Shown: piece after piece, positions 33,675-41,695 of the stretch | How positions within the stretch are numbered: position 1 is the stretch's first letter | Layout of the letters: every line of letters starts with the position of its first letter | Origin: Sphingobium yanoikuyae | Lineage (GTDB): Bacteria; Pseudomonadota; Alphaproteobacteria; Sphingomonadales; Sphingomonadaceae | Direction of reading: 5' to 3' | Length of the DNA stretch: 64,000 nucleotides | NCBI RefSeq assembly: GCF_034424525.1 | Contig: NZ_CP139979.1 | Coordinates: 4,065,001 to 4,129,000, forward strand | Notes under the pieces: generated by a model | Told to the model about the DNA's origin: nothing | What the model saw: only the letters and a program-made list of their open reading frames with translations | The model's database searches: none | Program-made: the position numbers and the translations under genes

Positions 33675-34487
33675 ATGGACATGCAAATGACGGGCAGGGT
33701 CGCGATCGTGACCGGCGCGACCGCCAATATCGGCCGCGCCATCAGCCTGGGGCTGGCGGCCGAAGGGGTGAAGCTGGTCGCGGTGGGGCGCGATCAGGCG
33801 GCTGGCGCGCGGCTGGTGGAGCAGGCGATCGCCGCCGGCGCGCAGGACGCCCGTTTCGTGGCCGCCGACCTCAGCGATCCGGCCGCGCCGGGGCAGATCC
33901 TGGCGGCGGCCTCCGCGCTGGGCGAGGTCGCGATTCTGGTCAACAATGTCGGCGGCAATATCGGCGCGGGATTCTTCGTCGATTCCGATCCGGCAAGCTG
34001 GGCCGGCGACATCGACCTCAACCTCGGCACGCTGTTGCGCATGACCCATGCGACACTGCCCGGCATGATCGCGCGCAAGGCGGGCGCGATCGTCAATATC
34101 GGCTCCACTGCGGGCATCGTCGGCGACTATATGCTGCCGGTCTATTCTGCGGCCAAGGCGGCAGTCCACGGCTTTACCAAAGTGCTGGCGAAGGAAGTCG
34201 GACCGCACGGCATCCGCGTCAATTGCGTCGCCCCCTATGGCACCGTGTCGCGCGATCCCGCCGCCTTCTCCAGCGGCAGCCGATTCCACCCCGATCGCAA
34301 CTTCTTTGGCCGGGCCTTTGCCAGCACCAGCCCGAAGGACATGGAGAAGCGGTCGCGCCAGACGGTGCTGGGCCGCCCCGTCGCCTTTGCCGAGGAAGTC
34401 GCCTCGCTCGCCGTCTATCTGGCGTCGGACCAGGCCGGCTTCATCACCGGCCAGGTCTATCCCGTCGACGGCGGCAGCCTGCTGTAA
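33675..34487 (+). CDS. Short-chain dehydrogenase/reductase (SDR)
   Basis: This 270-residue SDR has TGATANIGRAIS, NNVGG and the active site S...YSAAK. The cofactor motif has TANIGR, so the second Gly of the usual TGxxxGIG is replaced by Asn. GAGGGGAGAG precedes the chosen ATG at 33675. It is alone on its strand, divergent from the TonB receptor and converging on a VOC gene with one base between stops. It may act on the imported substrate. Confidence 0.85.
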   Translation: MDMQMTGRVAIVTGATANIGRAISLGLAAEGVKLVAVGRDQAAGARLVEQAIAAGAQDARFVAADLSDPAAPGQILAAASALGEVAILVNNVGGNIGAGFFVDSDPASWAGDIDLNLGTLLRMTHATLPGMIARKAGAIVNIGSTAGIVGDYMLPVYSAAKAAVHGFTKVLAKEVGPHGIRVNCVAPYGTVSRDPAAFSSGSRFHPDRNFFGRAFASTSPKDMEKRSRQTVLGRPVAFAEEVASLAVYLASDQAGFITGQVYPVDGGSLL

Positions 34488-34488
34488 A

Positions 34489-34872
34489 TCAGGCGTCGGG
34501 CGGGCCGAAGCGGAAGATCGTCATCTTGTTGCCGTCGAGATCGCGGAAATAGGCGCCATAGTAACCGTTGGGATCATCGCCGCGAATGCCGGGCTTGCCC
34601 TCGCACTTGCCGCCCAGTTCGAGCGCGCGGGCATGGACCGCATCGACCTGTGCCCGGCTGTCCGCCTGGATGCCGACCTGATTGCCATTGCCCGGCGTCG
34701 CATCCCCCTCGAACGGAATGCCGATCAGCAGCATGCCGCCCTCGGCCGTCTTGTAGGCGACCAGATCGGGCCGGTCATAGGCGCGCACCGCGCCCAGCAG
34801 TTCGGCAATGCCGTCATAGAATGTCTTCGCGCCATCAAGGTCGCGGGTGCCGAAACGGGCCATGCTGATCAT
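34489..34872 (-). CDS. VOC-family (glyoxalase/dioxygenase fold) protein
   Basis: This 127-residue single-module protein has the vicinal-oxygen-chelate pattern: RDLDGAKTFYDGIAELLG near the start and GYYGAYFRDLDGNKMTIFRF at the end, where a metal-ligand Glu/His is often found. Roles range from glyoxalase to dioxygenase or isomerase. The start MISMARFG at 34872 is preceded by GAGGGAGAG. It lies 13 bases after another VOC gene and in line with sulfotransferase 1, so the three genes probably form one transcript. Confidence 0.78.
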   Translation of the reverse strand: MISMARFGTRDLDGAKTFYDGIAELLGAVRAYDRPDLVAYKTAEGGMLLIGIPFEGDATPGNGNQVGIQADSRAQVDAVHARALELGGKCEGKPGIRGDDPNGYYGAYFRDLDGNKMTIFRFGPPDA

Positions 34873-34885
34873 ATTGCTCTCTCCC

Positions 34886-35353
34886 TCATAATCCGCCCAT
34901 GCCTTTCCAGCGATCGGCGCCCATCCACACATATTCGACATAATGGCCCAGCCATTCGCGCGTATCGAGATAGACGAACTCCAGCATGCCCGGCGTCCCG
35001 CCCTTGAGCACCACCGGATAAGGCTGCTGCTCGACCCGCGCCATGAAGGCGGCCCAGTCGTCGACCCGGTTGCAGATATGGTGGAAGACCAGCCGATCAT
35101 CGGCGGGCAGCGCATCGCGATAGAGCGCCAGCACGTCACCCGATATCGGCTGGATCAGTTCGAACTGCATGTCGTCGACCCAGACGAAGGCAAGTTTCTG
35201 CACGCCCTGCCCCTCGCCCTGCGGCGTCCAGAGCTGCACCGGCACCTCGATCTCCGACAGGGAGCGGACATCGGCCTGCTCGCGGAACTGGGCGACGGCC
35301 TTGTCGACATTGCGGGTGACATAGGCGTTCTGGAAATGATGGCCGGTCAGCAT
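34886..35353 (-). CDS. VOC-family protein
   Basis: This 155-residue protein starts HHFQNAYVTRNVDKAVAQFREQ and ends in the FVYLDTREWLGHYVEYVWMG strand-turn-strand of VOC proteins. LVFHHICNRVDDWAAFMARV in the middle resembles a second VOC half with His residues, so metal binding is possible. Its ATG is three bases after the sulfotransferase 1 stop, which suggests a shared transcript. A role in handling a sulfated or desulfated product is possible but unproven. Confidence 0.72.
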   Translation of the reverse strand: MLTGHHFQNAYVTRNVDKAVAQFREQADVRSLSEIEVPVQLWTPQGEGQGVQKLAFVWVDDMQFELIQPISGDVLALYRDALPADDRLVFHHICNRVDDWAAFMARVEQQPYPVVLKGGTPGMLEFVYLDTREWLGHYVEYVWMGADRWKGMGGL

Positions 35354-35356
35354 GGC

Positions 35357-36508
35357 TCAGCCCTCCCGCGCGACGTCATAGCGCGCCAGATAGCGCTCGA
35401 AATGCGGCGCCAATTGCTCCACCGACAGGCCATATTGGGCAAGCTTATAGTCGTGGCGGCCGAACTTGCCCTGCGGATTGTCGTCGAGCCAGGCCTGCAT
35501 CGCGGCCTCCGCCTCCGGCGTGAAATCATCGCCCAGCGCGGCATAGAGCCGCCGCATCGTGCCGATCGGATCGCTGGTGAGGTCGGCATAATGGACGTCG
35601 ACCATGCTGTCCTCGCCCAGCCGCTCGCGCGCATCCATGATGCGGTCGGCATGGAGCCGTGCCTGATAGGTGCAATTTTCCGCCAGCCATTCGGGATCGA
35701 CCCGGCCGGTAAAGGCCATCTGCCCCAGGCTGATGATCGAGCAGAAGCTGCCCATGGCGGTATAGGGATCGCGATGGGTCCAGATGAAGCGGGCGTCGGG
35801 ATAGATTTTGCGGATCGTCTCGATCCACAGGCTGTGGCTCGGCATTTTGAGATTCCACACGCCCGGCGCATCGGCCTGCAGCAATTGCAGGAAGCGTTTG
35901 TGATAGTGATAGGCCGACGTCATGTCGGTCGAGAACAGCCAGTCGCGATAATTGGGCAGCTTCCCCCGCGATTCCAGCGCCAGCGCCTTGAAATCATGCG
36001 CCATGAAGAAGATGCATTCATTGGGGTAGACGGCCGAATTGCGATAATATTTGCCCATTTCCGGCCGGGCGGCGAGCATCGCCTTTTCCTGTTCCAGCCG
36101 GGCGATGGCACGCGGATCGCTCTTGAGCGTGGCGCTGGTCGCCGGCGGCACCGGTTCGTCAATCTCCCAGGTCAGCGGCGATCGCCGGGCCGGATCGCAG
36201 GCCAGCAGATTGCTGAGCAGCGTCGTGCCGGTGCGGGGAATGCCGAAGACGAAGACCGGCCGCTCGACCGGCCGTTCCAGCAGCTCGGGCCGCTGCGCCA
36301 GATAATCGGTGGTCCTGAGGCGATTGGACAGCAGGTCGACGACATTGGCCTCCATCCGCGCATGGCCGCTGTCCGACAGGCCGGCCTGGTTCGCATCGGC
36401 CAGCAATATGTCCAGCCCTTCGCGATAACTGTCGGAATCGAAGCGATCGAGGCCGGTGGCCTTGATCGCGCGGTCGATCAGCGCGTCGGCAACCAAAGCA
36501 GCGCCCAT
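35357..36508 (-). CDS. PAPS-dependent sulfotransferase 1
   Basis: This 383-residue protein belongs to the bacterial sulfotransferase family that moves the sulfonate group of PAPS onto a hydroxyl group of a small molecule. The 5'-phosphosulfate loop FGIPRTGTT is at 88-96 and the 3'-phosphate-binding THRDPYTAMGS at 244-254. No signal or membrane segment is visible, so it acts in the cytoplasm. The ATG at 36508 is preceded by AGGAGAG. It is paralogous along its length to the sulfotransferase at 44432 (shared RPxxFVFGxPRTGTT, YHKRxLQLLQA, NPQGKxGxHxYxLAxYGL). It heads a transcript with two VOC genes. The paired presence with cysDNCQ suggests cytoplasmic sulfation in catabolism. Confidence 0.88.
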   Translation of the reverse strand: MGAALVADALIDRAIKATGLDRFDSDSYREGLDILLADANQAGLSDSGHARMEANVVDLLSNRLRTTDYLAQRPELLERPVERPVFVFGIPRTGTTLLSNLLACDPARRSPLTWEIDEPVPPATSATLKSDPRAIARLEQEKAMLAARPEMGKYYRNSAVYPNECIFFMAHDFKALALESRGKLPNYRDWLFSTDMTSAYHYHKRFLQLLQADAPGVWNLKMPSHSLWIETIRKIYPDARFIWTHRDPYTAMGSFCSIISLGQMAFTGRVDPEWLAENCTYQARLHADRIMDARERLGEDSMVDVHYADLTSDPIGTMRRLYAALGDDFTPEAEAAMQAWLDDNPQGKFGRHDYKLAQYGLSVEQLAPHFERYLARYDVAREG

Positions 36509-36543
36509 GGCATGTCTCTCCTGATGTCTTTTGCCGCCATCAT

Positions 36544-36575
36544 GGGCAGCAGGGCGATGCGCGCCAATGCTGCCC
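36544..36575. repeat. Inverted repeat GGGCAGCA...TGCTGCCC
   Basis: Perfect eight-base arms (36544-36551 and 36568-36575) with a 16-base loop lie between the AraC gene stop and the sulfotransferase 1 start. It could end the AraC transcript or be an operator for the sulfotransferase; there is no T-tract to decide. Confidence 0.35.
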
Positions 36576-36635
36576 GATGAAGCGGCCCGGCCGCACTATC
36601 GATATCGGGCCATATCAGAAGCGCGCGGCCAGCCC

Positions 36636-37502
36636 CTATCGCGGGCGCGATGTCAGATGCTGGCGAAACTGGCGCGGCGTCGCCCCGGTGGCGCGGCGAA
36701 AGGCGAAGGCGAAGCTGGAGGGCGAAGCGAATCCGAGCGCGAAGGCAATCTCCTTGATGCTCTCGCTCGATCCCAGATAGCGTTTGGCGACATCGATCCG
36801 GCACTGGACGATATAGTCGCCGATCGAACAGCCCCGGCTGGCGCGAAAGCCGCGCGTCAATTGCCGCACCGACAGGTTGCACAGGGTCGCCAGCTCCTCC
36901 AGCGAGGGCGCTGCGCCGCCCAGTTGCAGCCGCTCGTCGATCCGCCGCAGCCGCCAGGTGGCAAGCCCGCCGGTCGCCGGTCCCTCGGCGATCGCCTGGC
37001 AATAGCGCGCCACCTCGATCGCCAGTTGCCCGGCGATCAGCTCGGTCAGCACGATGCTGCCCGGCCCCGGCCGGTTAACCTCCTCCGCCAGGCGGAACAG
37101 GCAGGCGCGCATATGCGGATGGGCGATGTCGAGACAGGCCGCGAGGCGACTGTCGGTCCATTCGATCGGGCCGTCGAGCCAGCGGTCGATCGCCTCCGCC
37201 TTGATCTCGCACACGACCGAGGACTGGCTGCCCTCTCCTTCGGTCCGCAACCGCAAGGCCTGCCCCGGCGGCACCAGGAAAATCTCGCCCAGCCGCTCAT
37301 AGCGATGCGGCCCCCAATGCTCGGCATAGCAGCCGCGCACCCGCTCGGGCCGGGGGGTCAGGCACATGTCGAGCCAATAATGGCGCTCGCGCCGGAAAAT
37401 GCGGTCGGTCGGCCCCGCCAGGTCGAGCCGCATGATCCGCGCCTGCGCCTGCGGCACCGCAATCTCGGCCTCGAAAACCGACCTGGCATAGGATTCCGCC
37501 AT
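36636..37502 (-). CDS. AraC-family transcriptional regulator
   Basis: This 288-residue activator has a C-terminal double helix-turn-helix domain (LATLCNLSVRQLTRGFRASRGCSIGDYIVQCRIDVAKRYL and IKEIAFALGFASPSSFAFAFRRATGATPRQFR), the AraC signature, behind an N-terminal sensor domain with no close match I can name. It is divergent from the nine-gene-scale operon that starts at 37654, across 151 bases, and upstream of sulfotransferase 1 on its own strand. It is therefore the best candidate controller of the sulfation genes on both sides. Confidence 0.88.
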   Translation of the reverse strand: MAESYARSVFEAEIAVPQAQARIMRLDLAGPTDRIFRRERHYWLDMCLTPRPERVRGCYAEHWGPHRYERLGEIFLVPPGQALRLRTEGEGSQSSVVCEIKAEAIDRWLDGPIEWTDSRLAACLDIAHPHMRACLFRLAEEVNRPGPGSIVLTELIAGQLAIEVARYCQAIAEGPATGGLATWRLRRIDERLQLGGAAPSLEELATLCNLSVRQLTRGFRASRGCSIGDYIVQCRIDVAKRYLGSSESIKEIAFALGFASPSSFAFAFRRATGATPRQFRQHLTSRPR

Positions 37503-37653
37503 CGCTCCCCCGCTCTCTGGCCATGTTTGGCCCTATCGCTGCACTATGGCTCATTCTCGATAGTCTGGTCAATTGCGTCGGCGCCGGAGTCGCCCCCATC
37601 CTTGGGCCATCAGGCAAGCCGCCAACGATGCGGCACCCTATGGAGAGAGATGA

Positions 37654-38475
37654 ATGGCTAAGGGTCTTTTCGACTGCACGGGCAAGGTCACGCTGGTCAC
37701 CGGCGGCAATGGCGGCATTGGCCTGGGCTTCGCCATGGGCGTCGCCAAGATGGGCGGCGACATCGCCATCTGGGCGCGCAATGCGGACAAGAACGAAGCC
37801 GCCGCCGCCGCCCTGCGCGCAGCGGGCGCCGGCCGGGTCGAAACCTATCAGGTCGATGTCGCGTCGGAAGAGGCGATCGTCGACGGCTATGCCAAATTGC
37901 TCGCCGATTTCGGCCGCATCGACTGCGTTTTCACCAATTCGGGCCGCGCCTCGCGCTCGCGCTCGGTGCTGACGCTGGATTCGACCGAATGGCATGATCT
38001 GCTGGCGGTCAACCTGCACGGCGCCTTCTTCACCCTGCGCGAAGGCGCCAAGGCGATGGTCGCCCGCGCCGAAGCCGGCGAGCCGGGCGGCAGCCTGGTC
38101 TATTGCGGCAGCCTGTCGATGTTCCATGGCATTGCCGGGATCAACAATTATGCCGCGTCGAAGGGCGGCATGGGCGCGGCCGTGCGCGGCATGGCGGCGG
38201 AACTGGGCAAGTACGAGATCCGCGCCAACAGCATCGCGCCGGGCTATATCAAGACCGGCATCGGCGGCGATGGCGAGATGAGCGAGGAGATGAAGGCCCG
38301 CATGGCCGCCGTCGACGCCCATTTCTCGGCCAAGACGCCGATCCATCGCCCCGGCGCGATCGAGGATTTCGAGGGCATCGGCGCCTATCTCGCGTCCGAC
38401 GCATCGCGCTATCATAGCGGCGACACGATCGTCATCGACGGCGGCAGCCTGGTCTACCCGCCCTACGCCTTCTGA
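37654..38475 (+). CDS. Short-chain dehydrogenase/reductase (SDR), first gene of the sulfation operon
   Basis: This 273-residue SDR has TGGNGGIGLGFA at the cofactor site, the central TNSGRAS in place of NNAG, and an active site S...YAASK. GGAGAGAG precedes the ATG. It opens a run of rightward genes with gaps of 0-23 bases that continues through alcohol dehydrogenase, alkylsulfatase-like protein, cysD, cysNC, cysQ, sulfotransferase and SnoaL. It could make or consume the hydroxyl group that is sulfated. Confidence 0.88.
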   Translation: MAKGLFDCTGKVTLVTGGNGGIGLGFAMGVAKMGGDIAIWARNADKNEAAAAALRAAGAGRVETYQVDVASEEAIVDGYAKLLADFGRIDCVFTNSGRASRSRSVLTLDSTEWHDLLAVNLHGAFFTLREGAKAMVARAEAGEPGGSLVYCGSLSMFHGIAGINNYAASKGGMGAAVRGMAAELGKYEIRANSIAPGYIKTGIGGDGEMSEEMKARMAAVDAHFSAKTPIHRPGAIEDFEGIGAYLASDASRYHSGDTIVIDGGSLVYPPYAF

Positions 38476-38496
38476 GCCGATCGAAGGAGCGCCCCG

Positions 38497-39510
38497 ATGC
38501 ACCTGCTCAACATCCATGATGTGAATGATGTCCGGCTCGACGCCTATCAGCGGCCCGAGCCAGGTCCGAAGGACGTCGTCGTGAAGATGAAGGCCTGCGG
38601 CATTTGCGGCAGCGACCTCAGCTATATCAAGAATGGCGGCATTCCCGGCCCCGGCAAGCTGACCGCGCTCGGCCATGAGGGCGCGGGCGAGATCATGATC
38701 GTGGGTGACGAGGTCACGGGCGTCAGCGTCGGCCAGAGCGTCATCATCAACCCGATGATGACGCCCAGCTTCATCGGCAGCGGCGGACCGGAGGGCGCCT
38801 TTACCGAGGAATTGCTGGTCCGCGACGCGCGACTGGGCGACAGCCTGCTACCGATCCCGGACGGCATATCCTATGATGTCGCCGCCATGTGCGAACCGCT
38901 GTCGGTGGCGATGCACGGCGTCAACCGGGCGCAGGCCAGGGCAGGCGACAAGGTCGTCATCTTCGGCTGCGGCCCGATCGGCCTTGGCATGGTGCTCTGG
39001 GCGATCGACCGGGGGTGCCAGGATGTGATCGCGCTCGACCTGGCCGAGGAACGGCTGGAGCGCGCCCGCGCGCTCGGCGCCCACACGATCAATCCGGCGA
39101 AGGAAGATGTGATCGCCCGGATCAAGGCGATCCATGGCACCACCACCGTGTTCGGCCGCGAAAAGTCGCAGACCGACGCCTATATCGACGCGGCCGGCGC
39201 GCCCTCCATCCTGTCCGACGTGATCGCCATGGCCAAGACCCATGCCCGCCATGTCATCACCGCAGCCTATATGAAACCGATCGAGCTGCCCGCCGGCCCG
39301 ATGCTGACGACCGAAATGACGATCACCACGGCGGTCGGCTATCCGACCGAAATGCCCGACGTGATCGCCGCCATGCCGCGCCTGAAGGACAAGATCGCGG
39401 CGCTGATCAGCCACAAGCTGCCCTTCGCGCAGGTGATGGAGGGGCTGGAGATCGCCGCCCGCCCGCAATCCGCCAAGGTCATGATCGAGTTCGAGGGAGC
39501 CGACGCATGA
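38497..39510 (+). CDS. Zinc-type alcohol dehydrogenase (MDR family)
   Basis: This 337-residue medium-chain dehydrogenase has the catalytic-zinc segment CGICGSDLSY and GHEGAGEI, and the Rossmann motif VIFGCGPIGLGM. The lobe that normally binds structural zinc through four cysteines is replaced by a Met/Pro/Ser-rich stretch, so only the catalytic zinc is expected. It should oxidise an alcohol with NAD(P). Its stop overlaps the start of the metallo-beta-lactamase gene (ATGA), so alcohol oxidation and the sulfatase-like step are translationally coupled. Confidence 0.88.
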   Translation: MHLLNIHDVNDVRLDAYQRPEPGPKDVVVKMKACGICGSDLSYIKNGGIPGPGKLTALGHEGAGEIMIVGDEVTGVSVGQSVIINPMMTPSFIGSGGPEGAFTEELLVRDARLGDSLLPIPDGISYDVAAMCEPLSVAMHGVNRAQARAGDKVVIFGCGPIGLGMVLWAIDRGCQDVIALDLAEERLERARALGAHTINPAKEDVIARIKAIHGTTTVFGREKSQTDAYIDAAGAPSILSDVIAMAKTHARHVITAAYMKPIELPAGPMLTTEMTITTAVGYPTEMPDVIAAMPRLKDKIAALISHKLPFAQVMEGLEIAARPQSAKVMIEFEGADA

Positions 39511-40766
39511 GCACGCCATCGACCGCCGAGAAACCGCAGACTCCCTTGGGCGCGCTGGTGATGGCCGGACAGGGCCAGACCGATGCCGAAGCGATCACCG
39601 AGACCATCTTCATGGTGAAGGATATTTCCAACGCCTATCTGGTGACGACGGGCGACGGCGACCTGCTGGTCAATACCGGCTTCCTGGGCAATGGCGCGCG
39701 CAACAAGGGGCTGTTCGCGCCGCACCGCACCGGCGCGCTGAAACGCATCATCGTCACCCAGGCCCATCCCGACCATTATGGCGCCCTGCCAGACCAGCAG
39801 GAGCCGGGCACCGAAGTCATCACGGGTGTCAACTTCGTCGACACGGAGGATTATTTCGACCGGCTCGGCCCGTTCCTCGGCATCCGATCGGGCAAGCTCT
39901 GGGCATCGATGACCCGGCGCGACGGTCCACCGCCCAAGCCGCCCCGCATCGTCCCCGACCGGATGGTCGAGACCGTCCATGCCTTCGAACAGGGCAGCCG
40001 CAAGTTCGAGGTGGTGAAGACGTCCGGCGGCGAGACGCTCTGCTCGGTGTTCGTCTGGATGCCCGAGGAAAAGATCATCTTCACCGGCAATCTGTTCGGC
40101 CCGGTGTGGCGCTCCATGCCCAATCTGGTGACGATGCGCGGCGACCGCCCCCGGCTGGTGCGCGCCTATCTCCAGTCGCTGGAGCATGTCCGGTCGCTGG
40201 CGCCCGAACTGGTCATCACCGGCCATGGCGATCCGATCCGCGGCGCAGACACGATCCGCGCCGATCTCGACCGGATGCATGCCGCCGTTTCCTATATCGA
40301 GCGCGAGACGATCGCCGGCATGAATGCCGGCCGGCATGTCCAGGATCTGATGCGCGAGATCGTCCTGCCCGAGGATATCCGCATCGGCGAATTCCATGGC
40401 AAGACCAGCTGGGTCGTCCGTGCCATCTGGGAGGAAAATGCCGGCTGGTTCCATTATGAGGACGGCACCACTGCCCTTTATGGCGTGCCGCGCCCGACCG
40501 TCTATCCCGACCTGGTCGAACTGGCCGGCGGCGCCGGGGCATTGGCCGCCCGCGCCCATGTCCATGCCGCGGCGGGGCGTCCGCTCGAAGCGCTGCACCT
40601 GCTCGACATCGCGCTGGGCGTCGCGCCCGACCATGAGGCGGCGCTGACCGTCAAGAAGGCCGCGCTCGAACAATTGCTCGCCCGCAGCGGCAGCACCAAC
40701 CTGTCCGAAACCATGTGGCTGAAGGCGGAAATCGCCGATGCCGACAAGCGGCTCCCGGCCGCCTGA
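39507..40766 (+). CDS. Metallo-beta-lactamase-fold protein with alkylsulfatase dimerisation-like region
   Basis: This 419-residue protein has an MBL-fold domain (residues 30-250) followed by a region (about 262-400: [20 protein letters not shown] ... [31 protein letters not shown]) that resembles the dimerisation domain of SdsA1-type alkyl sulfatases. It is shorter than those enzymes (usually over 600 residues) because the C-terminal SCP2-like domain is absent. In the metal motif HxHxDH the first His is replaced: TQAHPDH has Gln85, with His87, Asp89 and His90 kept; TGHGDP with His240 is intact. It may be a sulfatase with an altered zinc site, or another hydrolase. ATGA overlap with the alcohol dehydrogenase and 23 bases to cysD place it in the sulfation operon. 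Confidence 0.72.
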   Translation: MSTPSTAEKPQTPLGALVMAGQGQTDAEAITETIFMVKDISNAYLVTTGDGDLLVNTGFLGNGARNKGLFAPHRTGALKRIIVTQAHPDHYGALPDQQEPGTEVITGVNFVDTEDYFDRLGPFLGIRSGKLWASMTRRDGPPPKPPRIVPDRMVETVHAFEQGSRKFEVVKTSGGETLCSVFVWMPEEKIIFTGNLFGPVWRSMPNLVTMRGDRPRLVRAYLQSLEHVRSLAPELVITGHGDPIRGADTIRADLDRMHAAVSYIERETIAGMNAGRHVQDLMREIVLPEDIRIGEFHGKTSWVVRAIWEENAGWFHYEDGTTALYGVPRPTVYPDLVELAGGAGALAARAHVHAAAGRPLEALHLLDIALGVAPDHEAALTVKKAALEQLLARSGSTNLSETMWLKAEIADADKRLPAA

Positions 40767-40789
40767 CCCCCATTTCAGGAAGCATAATC

Positions 40790-41695
40790 ATGGCACGCAG
40801 TCTTACGCATTTGGAGCGCCTAGAGGCGGAGAGCATACATATATTGCGGGAGGTTGTGTCGGAGGCGGATCGGCCTGTGATGCTTTATTCGGTGGGCAAG
40901 GATTCGGCGGTGATGCTGCATCTGGCCAAGAAGGCCTTCTATCCCTCGCCGCCGCCCTTCCCGCTGCTGCATGTCGACACCACCTGGAAGTTCCGCGCGA
41001 TGTATGATCTGCGCGACAAGGCCGCGCGCGACGCGGGGATGGAACTGCTGGTCCATCATAATCCCGAGGCCCAGGCGCGCGGCATCAACCCGTTCGACCA
41101 TGGCGCGCTCCACACCGACATGTGGAAGACGGAAGGGTTGAAGCAGGCGCTCGACAAGTTCGGCTTCGACGCGGCATTCGGCGGCGCGCGGCGCGACGAG
41201 GAGAAGAGCCGCGCCAAGGAGCGCATCTTCTCCTTCCGCACCGCGTCGCATGGCTGGGATCCCAAGAACCAGCGGCCCGAACTGTGGAACCTCTACAATG
41301 CGAAGAAGGCCAAGGGCGAGAGCATCCGCGTCTTCCCCATCTCCAACTGGACCGAGCTCGACATCTGGCAATATATCCAGCTCGAGGGCATCGAGATCGT
41401 GCCGCTCTATTTCGCCGCCCCCCGCCCCACCGTCGAGCGCGACGGCATGCTGCTGATGGTCGATGATGACCGCTTCCCGCTGGCGCCCGGCGAAGTGCCG
41501 GTCGAGCGATCGATCCGCTTCCGCACGCTGGGCTGCTATCCGCTGACCGGCGCGGTCGAGAGCGAGGCCAGCACCCTGTCGGAGGTGATCCAGGAGATGC
41601 TGCTCACCACCACATCCGAGCGCCAGGGTCGCGCCATCGACAAGGATGCCGGCGGCGCCGGCATGGAGAAGAAGAAGCAGGAGGGGTATTTCTGA
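40790..41695 (+). CDS. cysD: Sulfate adenylyltransferase subunit 2, copy 2
   Basis: This 301-residue CysD differs from copy 1 mainly in the first nine codons; beyond that I found one substitution (Asp27 for Glu27) and two silent changes. The ATG at 40790 follows a CAGGAAG site and lies 23 bases after the sulfatase-like gene, so it is expressed from the catabolic operon rather than from its own promoter. With CysNC it makes PAPS. A dedicated PAPS supply in front of a sulfotransferase is the main reason to read this operon as a sulfation pathway. Confidence 0.95.
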   Translation: MARSLTHLERLEAESIHILREVVSEADRPVMLYSVGKDSAVMLHLAKKAFYPSPPPFPLLHVDTTWKFRAMYDLRDKAARDAGMELLVHHNPEAQARGINPFDHGALHTDMWKTEGLKQALDKFGFDAAFGGARRDEEKSRAKERIFSFRTASHGWDPKNQRPELWNLYNAKKAKGESIRVFPISNWTELDIWQYIQLEGIEIVPLYFAAPRPTVERDGMLLMVDDDRFPLAPGEVPVERSIRFRTLGCYPLTGAVESEASTLSEVIQEMLLTTTSERQGRAIDKDAGGAGMEKKKQEGYF

